Notes under the pieces: generated by a model
The model's database searches: none
What the model was told of the DNA's origin: nothing
The model's input: the letters and a program-made list of their open reading frames with translations, nothing else
Source of the DNA: Vigna angularis
Lineage: Eukaryota > Streptophyta > Magnoliopsida > Fabales > Fabaceae
Assembly: GCF_016808095.1 (NCBI RefSeq)
Contig: NC_068974.1
Location: forward strand, 21,250,825 to 21,314,824
Reading direction: 5' to 3'
DNA: 64,000 bases
Program-made: the position numbers and the translations under genes
Shown here: piece after piece, positions 44,801-56,401 of the stretch
Numbering within the stretch: position 1 is the stretch's first letter
How the letters are laid out: each line of letters opens with the position of its first letter

Positions 44801-45385
44801 TCCTTCATGTCTGCTCTTGGGAAGACCCACGAGTTCACAAGATGGCATATAACTTGAACAAAATTCAATGGCTTCTTCTGCAACGTATCGCTCTATGATT
44901 GAAGCTTCTGGTCTATACTGATTCTTGACATATCCCTTTAAGATCTTCATGTATCTTTCAACTAGGTACATCCACCTTAAGAAGACCGGCCCACATATTC
45001 GAATTTCTCTGACTAGATGAACAATCAAATGTACCATGATGTCAAAAAAGGAAGGTGGAAAATACATCTCCAATTGACATAGTAGTCTTATTCCCTCATT
45101 TTCCAATTCATCTAAACCTCGAGGGTGAACAACTTTTTTGCAAATGGCATTAAAGAAAAAACTCAGACGTGTCAGAATACCCCTAAAAGAAGGAGGTAAT
45201 ATACCTCGAATAACAACAGGTAACAATTGTTGCATCAACACATGACAATCGTGAGACTTTAAACCAACTAGCTTTAAGTCTTGCATAGACACAAGGTTAC
45301 TAATATTTGAAGAATAACCTTGTGGAACCTTCACACTTCTTAAAGAGTTACAAAAACTTTGTTTTTCTTTTTTAGAAAGTGTGTG

Positions 45386-46238
45386 TGATGGAATCCTGCC
45401 TGATGTAGTCCTCCTTTTGTATTTTTACCTTTCATAGCTTAGCTCTTAAGGAGCATGGGTTACTATAAATACCCAACTCCTTTATTGTAATTGGTACTTT
45501 TGAGATTAATGAGAATTGAGTTTTCTGAAACCAGAAACAATTCTCCCTTGAGAGTCAAGGCTAGAGAGTCAAAGGACTTCCTCTAGCCACCTTCCGTGCA
45601 CACACTTCCATTTTCATTTTCTATTCCACGGTGCTTCTCTCTCATCATCCACGCATAATCACCTCTCCTCCAATCTGGTTCAGGCACGCATCAAAGCTCT
45701 TTCAGCCATGCGTTCTCTGTCACATCATCGTCAACGCATCACTTTCCATTTTCCCACTCTCGCATCCTCATTACTCACATTTCCACTTCGAAGAAACCTC
45801 ATCTGCTAGGGTTTCTCCCTCTCAAACGCATTATCATCACAGTAAGCCTCTACTCCATTTCTATCTTCACAGATTCACCTCTTCATGATCTATAAGCATC
45901 ATTCTCTTCACAGATTCCACATCCTTTTCATCATTTCTTCATTTTCACCGTTTGATCTAGCTTTTGGATCGATTAAAAACCTCTCCTCACCTTGTTTATC
46001 ATTTTCCACCGATTAAACACCTTTCTCATCATTTAAAATCCATTTTCCACCGTTTAAACCTAGGTCTAGGGTTTCGTTGTGTTCACTCTCGGTTTCCTTA
46101 GATTTCATTCGAGTCATTCTTCGATTTCGAGTTCCTCAACATTCCGCTGCATCCTTCTTCGTCGGAGAAGCTTCGAGGAGGTTAGGTTCGTGTTCGCGCA
46201 ACTTCAATCGGCCTTTCCTTGGAGTCATTCGTCCATCA
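45386..46238 (+). repeat. 5' LTR of family A, 853 bp
   Basis: TGATGGAATCC...TCCATCA. A TATAAATA box near 45464 (ACTATAAATACCC) fits its promoter. The internal frames here are not conserved as proteins between the two LTRs. Followed by AGTGGTATGAGAGC, a variant of the TGGTATCAGAGC primer-binding site. Confidence 0.85.
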
Positions 46239-46254
46239 AGTGGTATGAGAGCAA
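46239..46254 (+). promoter_or_regulatory. Primer-binding-like site of the family A element
   Basis: AGTGGTATGAGAGCAA directly after the LTR is one or two mismatches from the initiator-Met tRNA primer-binding consensus used by many plant LTR elements. Confidence 0.6.
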
Positions 46255-49200
46255 GGTCGAACATGCTTCGAAGATAAGTATCGCTTTCCTTGTGTCTTTT
46301 CGTTTTGTCTTGATTCATGTGTTGTCTTCTGTTGATTTGTTGTAATCTGTGTTTGTCTTTGTGTTCTGGTTTAACGCTGTGCGTTTAACTTCTTTCATTT
46401 TCGCGTTTCTGTGTTCATTGTTTCTGTTTTGAGTTTTGTTTCATTTGATTCAGTCGTGTTTTTGTTTTGTCTCGCGTCTCTAATTCAAATCGTGTTGATC
46501 TGTTTAGCTTATGCGTTGTTCATTCATTTATTTTACTATCTTGGTTGATTTCAGTTCAATTGTGGTGTTGCGTCGTTCTGTGCTTTGAGTCTTATATCAT
46601 TTTATTCGGTGAATCCAATTTGATTAAGTTTTAATTTATAAATCCATTTCGTCATGTTTAGTCTTGTGCTTTGTTTTATTTTGTTATTCTTAATCTGAGT
46701 TTAACCTTTCAAATTTCCAATTCATGATTTGATTTGATATTTGCCTTGTTTGAATCTTGTCAATCATCAAGAACCGTGACATTCAATTGAATGTGTTCGA
46801 TGACAGATTTCAATGGCAACATGGGTTGATGTATCATGTGCTAATTGTGCGATTCATGATCTGAAATGTGTTTGAGTGTGAATGTCATTGCACACCAAAT
46901 GAGTGATGAATTTCAATTGTGAGCTCGGGTGCAATTGACTAACATTAACACTGTTTTTTCACCAATTACACCGAAATTGGAATTTGCTTTGAAGAGTCTG
47001 TGAGTCATTCATACTTGGTTTTAAATTCTTTGCCAAGTTCTGATTCAAATATTTTTCCATTCTTGTCTTTGTTTTATTGGCATCTATTGAGGTATATGAA
47101 TATGTAGAATTGCATTAAAACTGTTTACAACAGTGATTGAACTTAGTTTGAACTTCTGAGTTTGTGATCCATAATGTGCATTCACTGTTTTCACTTTGCT
47201 ATCAATTCTGCAATTGAGAATAAATTTTTGGTCACTCAAGGAAGCCTAAACCAGTGGTATTTGAAACTATAACTGTGGCTGAGAGTGATTAACCTCTTGT
47301 TTTTCCTTTGGATTTTTTTTTTCTCTTTGAGTTGAACCATGTTCACTTTCCTTTGGCAAAAATCTGATTAAGTTGCAAAACTGATTAGGTGATCTGTTGT
47401 GAACTGTGACTGAAAATAGCAAGTTCTAAAGTATTATCCAACTCAGATTTGGCTATCAAATTGTGAAAAAAAAAGAGCAAAGAGAGCTAGTGCAATTCAC
47501 AATATTGTTCACTGTTTCAGTAAACTATCTCTGCCAAAATCAAATCAGATATAACTTTCTTCAATCATAACTGGTTCAACTTAAGTCCTTTTTATTGTTT
47601 TTAAAATTTGTTCTAGTTCTATTCCTTAGGTTCTATTTGTTGTGCTTACTTTGATCAAAAGCTTTGTTTCTTGCTTGTCATTGTTGAATGTTCTGGTTTT
47701 GTCTCAGTGCACGTGTAAACTCTGATATGCTATTCCTAATTGAATTTTTTAATTGCTTTATTCATCTGATCTAGAGTTGTCTTAAGCAATAGATCTGTTG
47801 TGCTGTCATTGTTTTGTGGTTGTCCTGTTCTGTTCTGCATATCACTTTGCCTTAGCCTAGCCATTCTTGTTTGAGAAGCTGTTACACTCTGGTTTCTGGA
47901 ATCTGAAAGAAGGTTTGTGTGCTTGGTAGCATCTTAGGTGGTGGTGGTCTGAAAGACTTTCCAGCTTTGTACTGCTAAGGGAGAATCTCCCTTCCAAACC
48001 TTTTCATTTATGTGCTTTAAATTTCAAAAGAGAAGCCTGAGTGTAGTGAGTTTAGTGAGGCTGACTTGGCCTAATTCCTTGGCACTTTGAAATAGAGAAT
48101 TCATTGTTAATCTAACTGTTTTGTGATTGTTCATTGTGCAGGAAAAGAAATTGGATCAATTAGATTGGAGCAGTTGTGATTTGCTTAAACTGACATTCCA
48201 TTCATTTTGGCTTATAAACTGTTTGCTGAAACCATTGAGATATTATATGTCTGAATGTGATTACTGATTTCATGGTTTGCTTACAATTGTTGAAATCTGT
48301 TGAGTCCTTATTAGCACCATCACTCTTTCTTTGTTGAGATCATTTTTCCGAATGCATATAGAAAATATTTTCCTGGTATTAATCACATGCAGATTTCAGT
48401 TTTGTTCAGATTGATTGATTGCATACCCTTGCATGCCACCTAGTTAGTTGTTCATGGACTGATTTATGCATGAATTGATTTGCTTGGAGTAATTAGGCTT
48501 GTGCATGAACTTGTTTTAACTGCCAAAGCATCATTCCATTTGTTTAAGAAGTGACTAAAGCACTTAATTTCCAATTCTGACTTCCTGGTTGAATTAAGCA
48601 CATCATTCTTTTTACCCATTGGATTTATCAGATTTTAAATTAGAATTGAATGGTTGTTTAAATCAGTTTAGTTCAGCTTTGAATTACACCCATTGCATCT
48701 GGTTAATGTGCATTCCTATTTGTATTTGCTGGATTTGGGTTTGATTTTGTATGCAGAAATGAACCAGTGCAGGGTGTCCAATAGAAGTTGAGATTAGTTT
48801 AGAATGAGCATGAGTATAGCTTGAGCAACCAGTAGCAGCCATCTGAACTGAAGGGAGTTCTTTTATTTCAAACTACTTTTGATATCCTTAAATTGTTTTG
48901 TATGGCCTGCAATCGTTGGGATTAGAATTGTTTAATCTGCTGATTTAGTTGGAATTGTTTGTGCAGTATAAGTTGAGACCATTAATTGAGTAGCAGTAGA
49001 ATCTTAGTGGAAAGCTTGGAAAGCTTGTGCAGCCAAGAGAAAGGGAAGTTATTACTACCCTATATCCTCTTTTGCAATCTGTATTAACCAAGTGAATACT
49101 CATAGCAACTTTGTGATTGTAGGATTATACTGGCCAGGAGATTCAAAAGCATTGATTCTAGAAGCTGTCAAGAAGCAACAAAGTTGAGCAAAAGTTTAGT

Positions 49201-49928
49201 TGGAGCAGGCTAGAAGTTGTCTTCTGAACTAAAGGAGTGGTGAATCAGATCCAAAGAGAGTGGAATCCAGAAGCTAGAAAAGGGTCAAAGCTGCCAGAAA
49301 CAGCAACATCAGTGTACGTGTTTTTAGCACAAGGATTTGGCATCAAAAGTGACTGTAGCTGAACCAGGACCAGACCGTGGCAACGTGCATGTTTTGTATT
49401 TTTTTGTTCCATTTGATGTGTAATAGGCTGATAGGCTAGCTTTCTTTTAGTTTCATTTTTGTTTGTAAAAGGCCTTTTATAAAGTCCAAGTGCTTTGGAA
49501 GAGTCCTTGGTGCTCTTTCAAACTCTTGGCAACTTTACTTGCTTTAATTTTAGCATAGCTAGACAGGTGAGTGTGTCTTGATTAGCCAAAGCTACAAGCC
49601 TCACCACAGGAGTAGACTTTAAATATTGTTTGATTTTGTGTTCACGTTTAGGGGTGATTAGGCTAAAAGAGATTAAACTCTAAGCCTTACCACATTAGAG
49701 TCCGTAATTAGGAGTCTAGTCTTTGAATGTGTTTGGTTTTTTTTTTAGTCGTGTCCTTTGATTTTAAAGGTGATTTTAGTCTAAGGGGTAATTAGTTAGT
49801 AGCCTAAGACATTTTTGGCAAGGCAAGACTTGGTACTTAAGCAGCTTTTTAGCTCACCTCTCTTACCTGGGACTTGTCTAAGTGAAATTTTTTAACCCTT
49901 TAAATTAAGAAAACTCTTAAAAATAAAG
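46255..49928 (+). other. Long leader of the family A element
   Basis: About 3.7 kb, T-rich on the plus strand, with no supported coding sequence. Composition resembles plant introns, and several TTGTGCAG-type acceptor-like sites occur (for example near 48142), so splicing of the genomic RNA before gag is possible but unproven. Confidence 0.55.
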
Positions 49929-51020
49929 ATGTCTTCTTATAATTCATATAGGTCTTCTAGGTTAGATAATGTTGGTGAAATGTTTAAGCAAGCTAGGAAT
50001 CTTCCATCCTTTGGTAAAGACATAGGTGCACTAACATACCTAGCTTGGGAAAAAGAAATTGATAAAATAAATCCTTGGTTTTATGAAGAGAGTGAATATT
50101 ATGTCCTTAGCATATATCTCTCTAAGTTAGAAGAGCATGCAAGTGAGTGGTGGGATGAAAGACAATATCATCTTAGGAAAGGTAGAAAGTCCTCCATACG
50201 TGATTGGCATGATTTAAAAGCTTGCATGAGAAGAAAGTTTGTGCCTTCAAGCATTAAAAGAAACCTAGAACTAATTAGGGATTGCATTGATGATGGAAAA
50301 TTATTTCTTGAGCGTTTAAATGATCATGGGTTTCTTCGTAGAGAATTAGAATTTGGGGCAAGACTTAAAGAGATCAAGGATAAGAAAAGAGAAAGAGAGA
50401 TTGAGAGAAAAGAAGAGGAAGAAAGGAAAGAAGAAGATAAGAGAGAGAGAAAAGAAAACGAGAAAAGAGAAGAGAGAAGAAGAGAGGAATTAAGGAATGA
50501 AGAAGAGAGAAGAAGAAGAGAAGAAGAGAAAAGAAAAGAAGAAGAAAGAAAAGAAAAAGAGAGAAAAGAAGAAAAGAGAGAAAGGCAAGAAAGAGAGAAG
50601 AAAGAAAAGGAGAAATTGTTACTGATGACAAATCCTATTTTTTCAAAGACCATGGAACCTAAAAGGGAAGGTTTCCAAATCTTTACTTCTTTTCCAATAA
50701 TTGATTATTTTTCAATTTTTAACTTCTCTTTCAAACCAATTGTCATTATATATTCTATGAAAACATTCTCAAAATATGACAATTCAAATCTTGAGTTATT
50801 GTTATCTTTAAAACAATTAACTCAAGACAAAAGTGAATTTGGACTTCTAGAATTTCCAAATGTGATAAAACAAAATATTATAAGTACTTATTTCCTTGTT
50901 TTTATAGAAAAATTCTTTTTTGGATTGATATTAATTGAAAGTATATTTGTTGTTTATTGTAGATTTGTGTTTGATCCAGGAGGAAGAAAAAGTGGATATA
51001 AAAGAATAAGGTCACTCTAA
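49929..51020 (+). CDS. gag-like protein of the family A non-autonomous retroelement
   Basis: A 363-residue frame. Residues about 25-120 resemble a plant retrotransposon gag (LPSFGKDIGALTYLAWEKEI, SEWWDERQYHLRKG, WHDLKACMRRKFVP). Residues about 140-230 are almost entirely Glu, Lys and Arg and form a probable long charged helix or coiled coil. The C-terminal third is hydrophobic and aromatic (residues about 320-345) and ends CRFVFDPGG followed by a basic tail. No zinc knuckle, protease or polymerase is present. A gag-only LTR element corresponds to the TR-GAG class of plant non-autonomous elements. It would assemble particles and depend on another element's enzymes. The FDPGG tail is shared with element C. 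Confidence 0.72.
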   Translation: MSSYNSYRSSRLDNVGEMFKQARNLPSFGKDIGALTYLAWEKEIDKINPWFYEESEYYVLSIYLSKLEEHASEWWDERQYHLRKGRKSSIRDWHDLKACMRRKFVPSSIKRNLELIRDCIDDGKLFLERLNDHGFLRRELEFGARLKEIKDKKREREIERKEEEERKEEDKRERKENEKREERRREELRNEEERRRREEEKRKEEERKEKERKEEKRERQEREKKEKEKLLLMTNPIFSKTMEPKREGFQIFTSFPIIDYFSIFNFSFKPIVIIYSMKTFSKYDNSNLELLLSLKQLTQDKSEFGLLEFPNVIKQNIISTYFLVFIEKFFFGLILIESIFVVYCRFVFDPGGRKSGYKRIRSL

Positions 51021-51095
51021 GATGGCCATGCTCCCAAAGATTGTGTGGAGCTTCTTCATAAGGCGATTGCCAGATTTGAGGACAAATCTTTTTTT

Positions 51096-51108
51096 AAGAG
51101 GGAGGGTA
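51096..51108 (+). promoter_or_regulatory. Polypurine tract of the family A element
   Basis: AAGAGGGAGGGTA immediately before the TGATGG start of the 3' LTR, matching the tracts of elements B and C. Confidence 0.7.
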
Positions 51109-51938
51109 TGATGGAATTTTGCCTGATGTAGTCCTCCTTTTGTATTTTTACCTTTCATAGCTTAGCTCTTAAGGAGCATGGGTTACTATAAATACCCAAC
51201 TCCTTTATTGTAATTGGTACTTTTGAGATTAATGAGAATTGAGTTTTCTGAAACCAGAAACAATTCTCCCTTGAGAGTCAAGGCTAGAGAGTCCAAGGAC
51301 TTCCTCTAGCCACCTTCCGTGCACACACTTCCATTTTCATTTTCTATTCCACGGTGCTTCTCTCTCATCATCCACGCATAATCACCTCTCCTCCAATCTG
51401 GTTCAGGCACGCGTCAAAGCTCTTTCAGCCACGCGTTCTCTGTCACATCATCGTCAATGCATCACTTTCCATTTTCCCACTCTCGCATCCTCATTACTCA
51501 CATTTCCACTTCGAAGAAACCTCATCTGCTAGGGTTTCTCCCTCTCAAACGCATCATCATCACAGATTCTATCTTCACAGATTCTACTCCATTTCTATCT
51601 TCACAGATTCACCTCTTCATGATCTATAAGCATCATTCTCTTCACAGATTCCACATCCTTTTCACCATTTCTTCATTTTCACCGTTTGATCTCGCTTTTG
51701 GATCGATTAAAAACCTCTTCTCACCTTGTTTATCATTTTCCACCGATTAAACACCTTTCTCATCATTTAAAATCCATTTTCCACCGTTTAAACCTAGGTC
51801 TAGGGTTTCGTTGTGTTCACTCTCGGTTTCCTTAGATTTCATTCGAGTCATTCTTCGATTTCGAGTTCCTCAACATTCCGCTGCATCCTTCTTCGTCGGA
51901 GAAGCTTCGAGGAGGTCAAGTTCGTGTTCGCGCAACTT
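51109..51938 (+). repeat. 3' LTR of family A, truncated at its end
   Basis: 830 bp matching 45386-46198 or so, with about a dozen substitutions and a small indel near 51560-51590. It stops after GCGCAACTT; the last about 40 bp of the LTR, including its CA end, are absent. Confidence 0.85.
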
Positions 51939-52236
51939 TTGAGCTTAGTAAATTACTGCTGAAATTAACTTCCAGCCCTATTGCTCTTGAGTCATTTATT
52001 CTCTCTACTTTCTCTTCCCTTTCCTCTAGCTTCCTTCCATTGTAGGAAGGCCTTCTGAGCTGTGAGGTTCCCACACATACTCATTCCACTCAAACACACC
52101 AACCATCAATCAATCTCACTCAATTTCCGCTGCATCCAGACTGCTGATTTCAATCCGCTGCACCAATACTGTTCTCAGTTTTTGAAGCTTTGTCTGCAAG
52201 GCCCAGGTCATTCTAAGCATGGCTAAGCATCCATCA
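51939..52236 (-). repeat. Inverted fragment of a family B LTR
   Basis: Reverse complement of the first about 300 bp of the element B LTR (compare 19624-19925), ending at the B terminus (GCTAAGCATCCATCA). The junction with the A LTR shares the short sequence ACTT with both parents. Confidence 0.85.
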
Positions 52237-52940
52237 GTGTGACAGGCTGGGGGCAGATAGGTGCGTCTTCCTATTATCTGTGGATGTAACTCAGATCGGA
52301 TTCCCATGTCAGCCAAATCTTGTCGTGCTTTTATTCTGTCTTTGCTCTTCCCTTTGACGTTTAATAACGTTCCGATGACACTGTCACAAACATTTTTTTC
52401 AATGTGCATCACATCAATACAATGTCTAACATCAAGTTCAAACCAATATGGAAGCTTAAAAAATATTGATCGTTTCTTCCAAATGTTTTTTGCAGAGGTA
52501 GTCTTACGATGTTTTCCAAACACAATGTCAATGTTTTTGACTTCGTTGTACACCTCTTCACCATTCCGGGGTCTGCACACAACCTCATCCTCAGCACTTC
52601 CATTAAATGCTTTTTTCAATCTACAATAAGGAGGATTACGAGGAAGGAATTTTCGATGTCTTGTATATACCGTCTTTTGACCATGCTTCAACTGAAGGTA
52701 ACTAGTGTTTTCTTCACATATGGGACATGCAAAATGACTTTTAACACTAAAACCGCTGAAGTTTCCATACGCTGGGAAATCATTTATAGTGCAAAACAAC
52801 ATTGCACGCAAACGGAACTGTTCCTGAACATGTGAATCAAACACGTCGACCCCTTCTTCCCACAACAATTTCAAATCATCAATTAAAGGTTGTGAGTAGA
52901 CATTAATGTCATTTCAGGGTTGTCTAGGACCCGATATCAT

Positions 52941-54247
52941 TGATGGACAAATTTGTAAGCACCAAAATATGATGTCACAAACTTGTTTCACAATCGGCAA
53001 GTATGACCGAATCGTTCAAGTAATAAACTTGGTAAGACCAAGTATCGTTCTTCCCAAAGGACTCACAGCCTAGTTTAGTTGTGTGGTTTGTTGATTAGCT
53101 AAGACTTACAAACGAAATAATTGGATTATATTATGCAAGACGAAAACTAAACATGTATGCATGAATTGATCAATGGCAAAGACTAAAGATAAACACTTTC
53201 AATGGATTATATGAATGAATATGTTGTTGGGGGTCAATTTCATCTCATCCACTCTCATACATTTTAGGAATTCAACATTCAAATCATCATTGTTAATGCC
53301 ACTCTCTAAAGTACCATTCTAGATGGCTTCTCCCTAATCAAATAGTTCATACAATTCCTAGCATTCCTAATGATTAGTTCATGAGTGCAGGAGCTTAACG
53401 ACAACCAATATAATATTGTCAGTATAATATTGGGAGAAATTCCCCGGATCTAGACTTCCCCGTACGTGTCCGTATCGACAAAACCAATAATCATGCAATA
53501 GAATGAGTTAAACAATGCAAGCATTGAGCAAAGAGGAAAAACCCTAACTAATGATGAAAGAAAGCATAAGTCTTAGATTAAGATGCAAGCATAAATTCCA
53601 TATATGAGAGCTTCAAGAGATTACATTGATTCCCCAACAAACATACAAGGTTTAGTTCACCATATTCATGGTGAACCTAGATGAACAATAATGAAAGAAT
53701 GAAAGAATAAACCCAATAAAGGTGAAGAGGTAGCCTGAGCATCCAAGATCCTCCTTCAAAGGGGTGGAAGAGAGAGTGTTTGCTTCGTTTCTGCCAAAGA
53801 TACCTAACCCTAGGACGTGCAAGCCCTTATATACTAATCTAGAGTTACAAAAGCCCAAGCCCAAAAAGTGCCGCTCAGCGGTAAATACCGCTCAGCGGTG
53901 GTTGCGCGTCTTCTTTCTTCCCCTCAGCGGCCATTCTGCCCCTCAGCGGTTCCAACGTGACTCCTTGAGTGCCGCTCAGCGGTAAATTACCGCTGAGCGG
54001 TGCCTTCGTCTTCTCTTTTTGCACTCTTTCTTGTCTTTTCTAATGTCACTTCTCTCCTTCTTCACTCTTTTCACTAAATTCACCTTAAAACCTGCACAAA
54101 AACACTCAAATCAAGCATAAACCTGTCCAGCTCTCTTATTTCTGAAAATATAGATAAAAGCATTGATTTCAAGCTAATTTCTAAGTCTAAAGGTTGCTTT
54201 TAGTATCAATTTTAAGCATGAAAATAACAGTTTTTCAACTGTTATCA
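52941..54247 (-). repeat. 3' LTR of element D
   Basis: 1307 bp. It contains a cluster of CGCTCAGCGG/CCGCTGAGCGG palindromic motifs at about 53870-54002. Minus-strand AGTTTGGGGTTG next to it is the polypurine tract. Confidence 0.92.
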
Positions 54248-56401
54248 CAACCCCAAACTTAGAACTTTGCTTGTCCTCAAGCAAACAAAATGTAACTCCA
54301 TCTCCAACCAATTCATATGATGGTTCACTCATTCAAAATCCTTTTCTCAAGATAAGTAACAATTTCACTCAAACTTATGACCAAGATTCAATCAAGATGT
54401 GCACATGCTTTAGTGTTCACAAAGTCATTTAAATTCCAACAAATGCTATTTTTCATGAATGATCAATCAATTAAGCATGGATGTTCATGTGCTCATGGAA
54501 TATTTCCTCACCAGGTAAAGTGTTTCACTCACACACAAGTGTATAAGAGGTAATCACTCATTCACTCTACTATCACAATGTCACATGAATCAACTTTGCC
54601 TTTCGTTTTACCACAATAAAAAACATTCACAAGCATGCATCATCACAAGGACTTTTCAATGGCTTATAATGTGGCTGGGCTAACAAGAAAATTGGTTTTT
54701 CTGGATCACAAAATCCTTGAGTTAAGAGAATCATAACAACACAATTATTCTTATTTTTCCCAACTTGCCTTTGCATTTGCATTGAGCTTCGCTTTTTCTT
54801 TTCTTTTCTTTTCTTTTCTCTTTGCATATTCTTACTTTTTAGCTCTTAGCTCAATGCTTTTCATGTTTTCCCAACAACCCCAAACTTGAACATTTAACAA
54901 TACCACAAAAGATCTTCTACTTAACTCAAGGTAAAGATTTTCAATCAAAGGTTTCAAGTGTATGTTCAAGGCTAAGGGTTCAAAGGATAGAACACAAAGT
55001 GTTCTCTTTTAGTGGGCTAATTTTATGTATTTGGCCAATAAAAAGGGTTTCAACAACACGGCCTTGATCATATGATGCAAAACAAGCAATTGATTCAATC
55101 ATAGAAAACCTGGCCAAAATCATTCATGCTTTCAAAGTAATAATATTCAACAATAACAACTCTGGAGCTCAAAACCTCACATATAAGCTCATTCACATTT
55201 GACATACACATCCTGCTTAATTTCACAATCACAATCATGATATCATGCATTTGTTCACAAAGCTTGTGAATCACCTGTATAAGCATTTTAATGTGCACAT
55301 CTATCTCAACATCAATCAATCACTAAGCATCATCAAGTAGTACTTATCACACAATCACAGTTAATAGCAAACCATCATAACAAACCAGGTGTTCAATAGA
55401 GTACATCAAACCCTAATCTAAAAACAAAAACAAATGAGTTTAGAAAACTTAAACCACAAAAGCATAATCATTTGATAGCATTCATCAGTAAATGCTATCT
55501 CAGCTCCTCATCAGTCTGAGCTGTCCTCTGTATCTTCCTCTTCTTGGATCTTCTAGTCTTGATTCTTTTTGCCCGATGAGGAGGCCATCCCTGCATCAAA
55601 CATAATTCACAAAACCAAAAGATACATTGTTAAGCATTAGTAAACCACAATGAAGAAATCAGCCCCTTCAATGATGCTCTCTCCCAACCCCAAACTTAGA
55701 TGGAAAACTAGTGAAAAAGTGAGTGAAAGAGAGATTTTCTAAAGAGGGAAGAGTGAAAAGATGTGGAAAACCTAAGAGAATGTGTGTGGAAGTGTTTGTG
55801 CAGAGAGAAGCCAGAAAATAAACCCTAAAACGCAGCTTGGGGTATAAAAATACCCTAATAGGCTCGGGTCCCGCTAAGGGGAACTTAAGCCCATCTGCGA
55901 TAGTACCGCTCAGCGGTAATTGCCGCTCAGCGGCACTTTCGTGAAGTGCTCCTCTCCTTCTTTTCTTGACCTACGTGCCTTCCCTACATGTCCCTCATAG
56001 GTTCCCTGCAATTCAATGTTTAAAAATGCTTATGCAAATCCTAACTAAAAATAAACAAACAGAAACAATCAATCAACTGGGTTGCCTCCTAGGTAGCGCT
56101 TGTTTAACGTCACGAGCCTGACCCAAAATCCACCAACACCCATCAGTAGGTGTTTCAAACTTACCAGCACCCATCAGTAGGTGCAAAATTTCTTACCAAC
56201 ACCCATCAGTAGGTGTTACAAACCTAGTATCCTTCAGTAGATACTTAACCACCTAGCATCCTTCAGTAGATGCTAAATTCAACAAAATATTTACAGAATA
56301 ATGTTCACAAATTAAACCAAATCAAAATTAAAAGTTTTTCAATCACTGGGTTGCCTCCCAGCAAGCGCTCTTTTAACGTCATTAGCTTGACCCAATAAAG
56401 T
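54248..56401 (-). other. 3' non-coding region of element D
   Basis: 2.15 kb without a supported gene; only short accidental frames. It contains a second pair of CCGCTCAGCGG motifs (55906-55935), two copies of a GGGTTGCCTCC...TTTAACGTCA block (56080-56125 and 56348-56395), and five hairpin-forming CATCAGTAGGTG-type repeats between them. Confidence 0.7.
56080..56395 (-). repeat. Twin GGGTTGCCTCC blocks enclosing an array of short hairpins
   Basis: The blocks at 56080-56125 and 56348-56395 share GGGTTGCCTCC, AGCGCT and TTTAACGTCA, a phrase I recall as widespread in plant Athila/Tat elements. Between 56131 and 56275 are five units of the form CACCCATCAGTAGGTG or GCATCCTTCAGTAGATGC, each able to form a 5-6 bp stem. 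Immediately downstream of the gag-protease stop codon. Confidence 0.6.

Larger units (their letters stand above)
45381..52241 (+). mobile_element. Chimeric LTR retroelement inserted in Tnp2 (family A body, family B-type LTR end), TSD GTGTG
   Basis: The interval includes the GTGTG repeats at 45381-45385 and 52237-52241. Inside are a family A LTR (45386-46238), a primer-binding-like site, a 3.7-kb leader, one gag-like frame (49929-51020), a polypurine tract and a second family A LTR (51109-51938). That LTR lacks its last about 40 bp and passes without a gap into an inverted piece of a family B LTR (51939-52236), ending in the family B TG terminus. There is no pol. The single matching TSD suggests that the chimera was inserted as one unit. 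Confidence 0.82.

Noticed and set aside
45631..46345. Frames inside the family A LTR as host exons
   Set aside because: They lie wholly within LTR sequence repeated at 51109-51938, where the frames are not preserved.
50324..50653. Minus-strand Ser/Leu/Phe-rich frames
   Set aside because: Antisense shadow of the Glu/Lys/Arg-rich gag tract.
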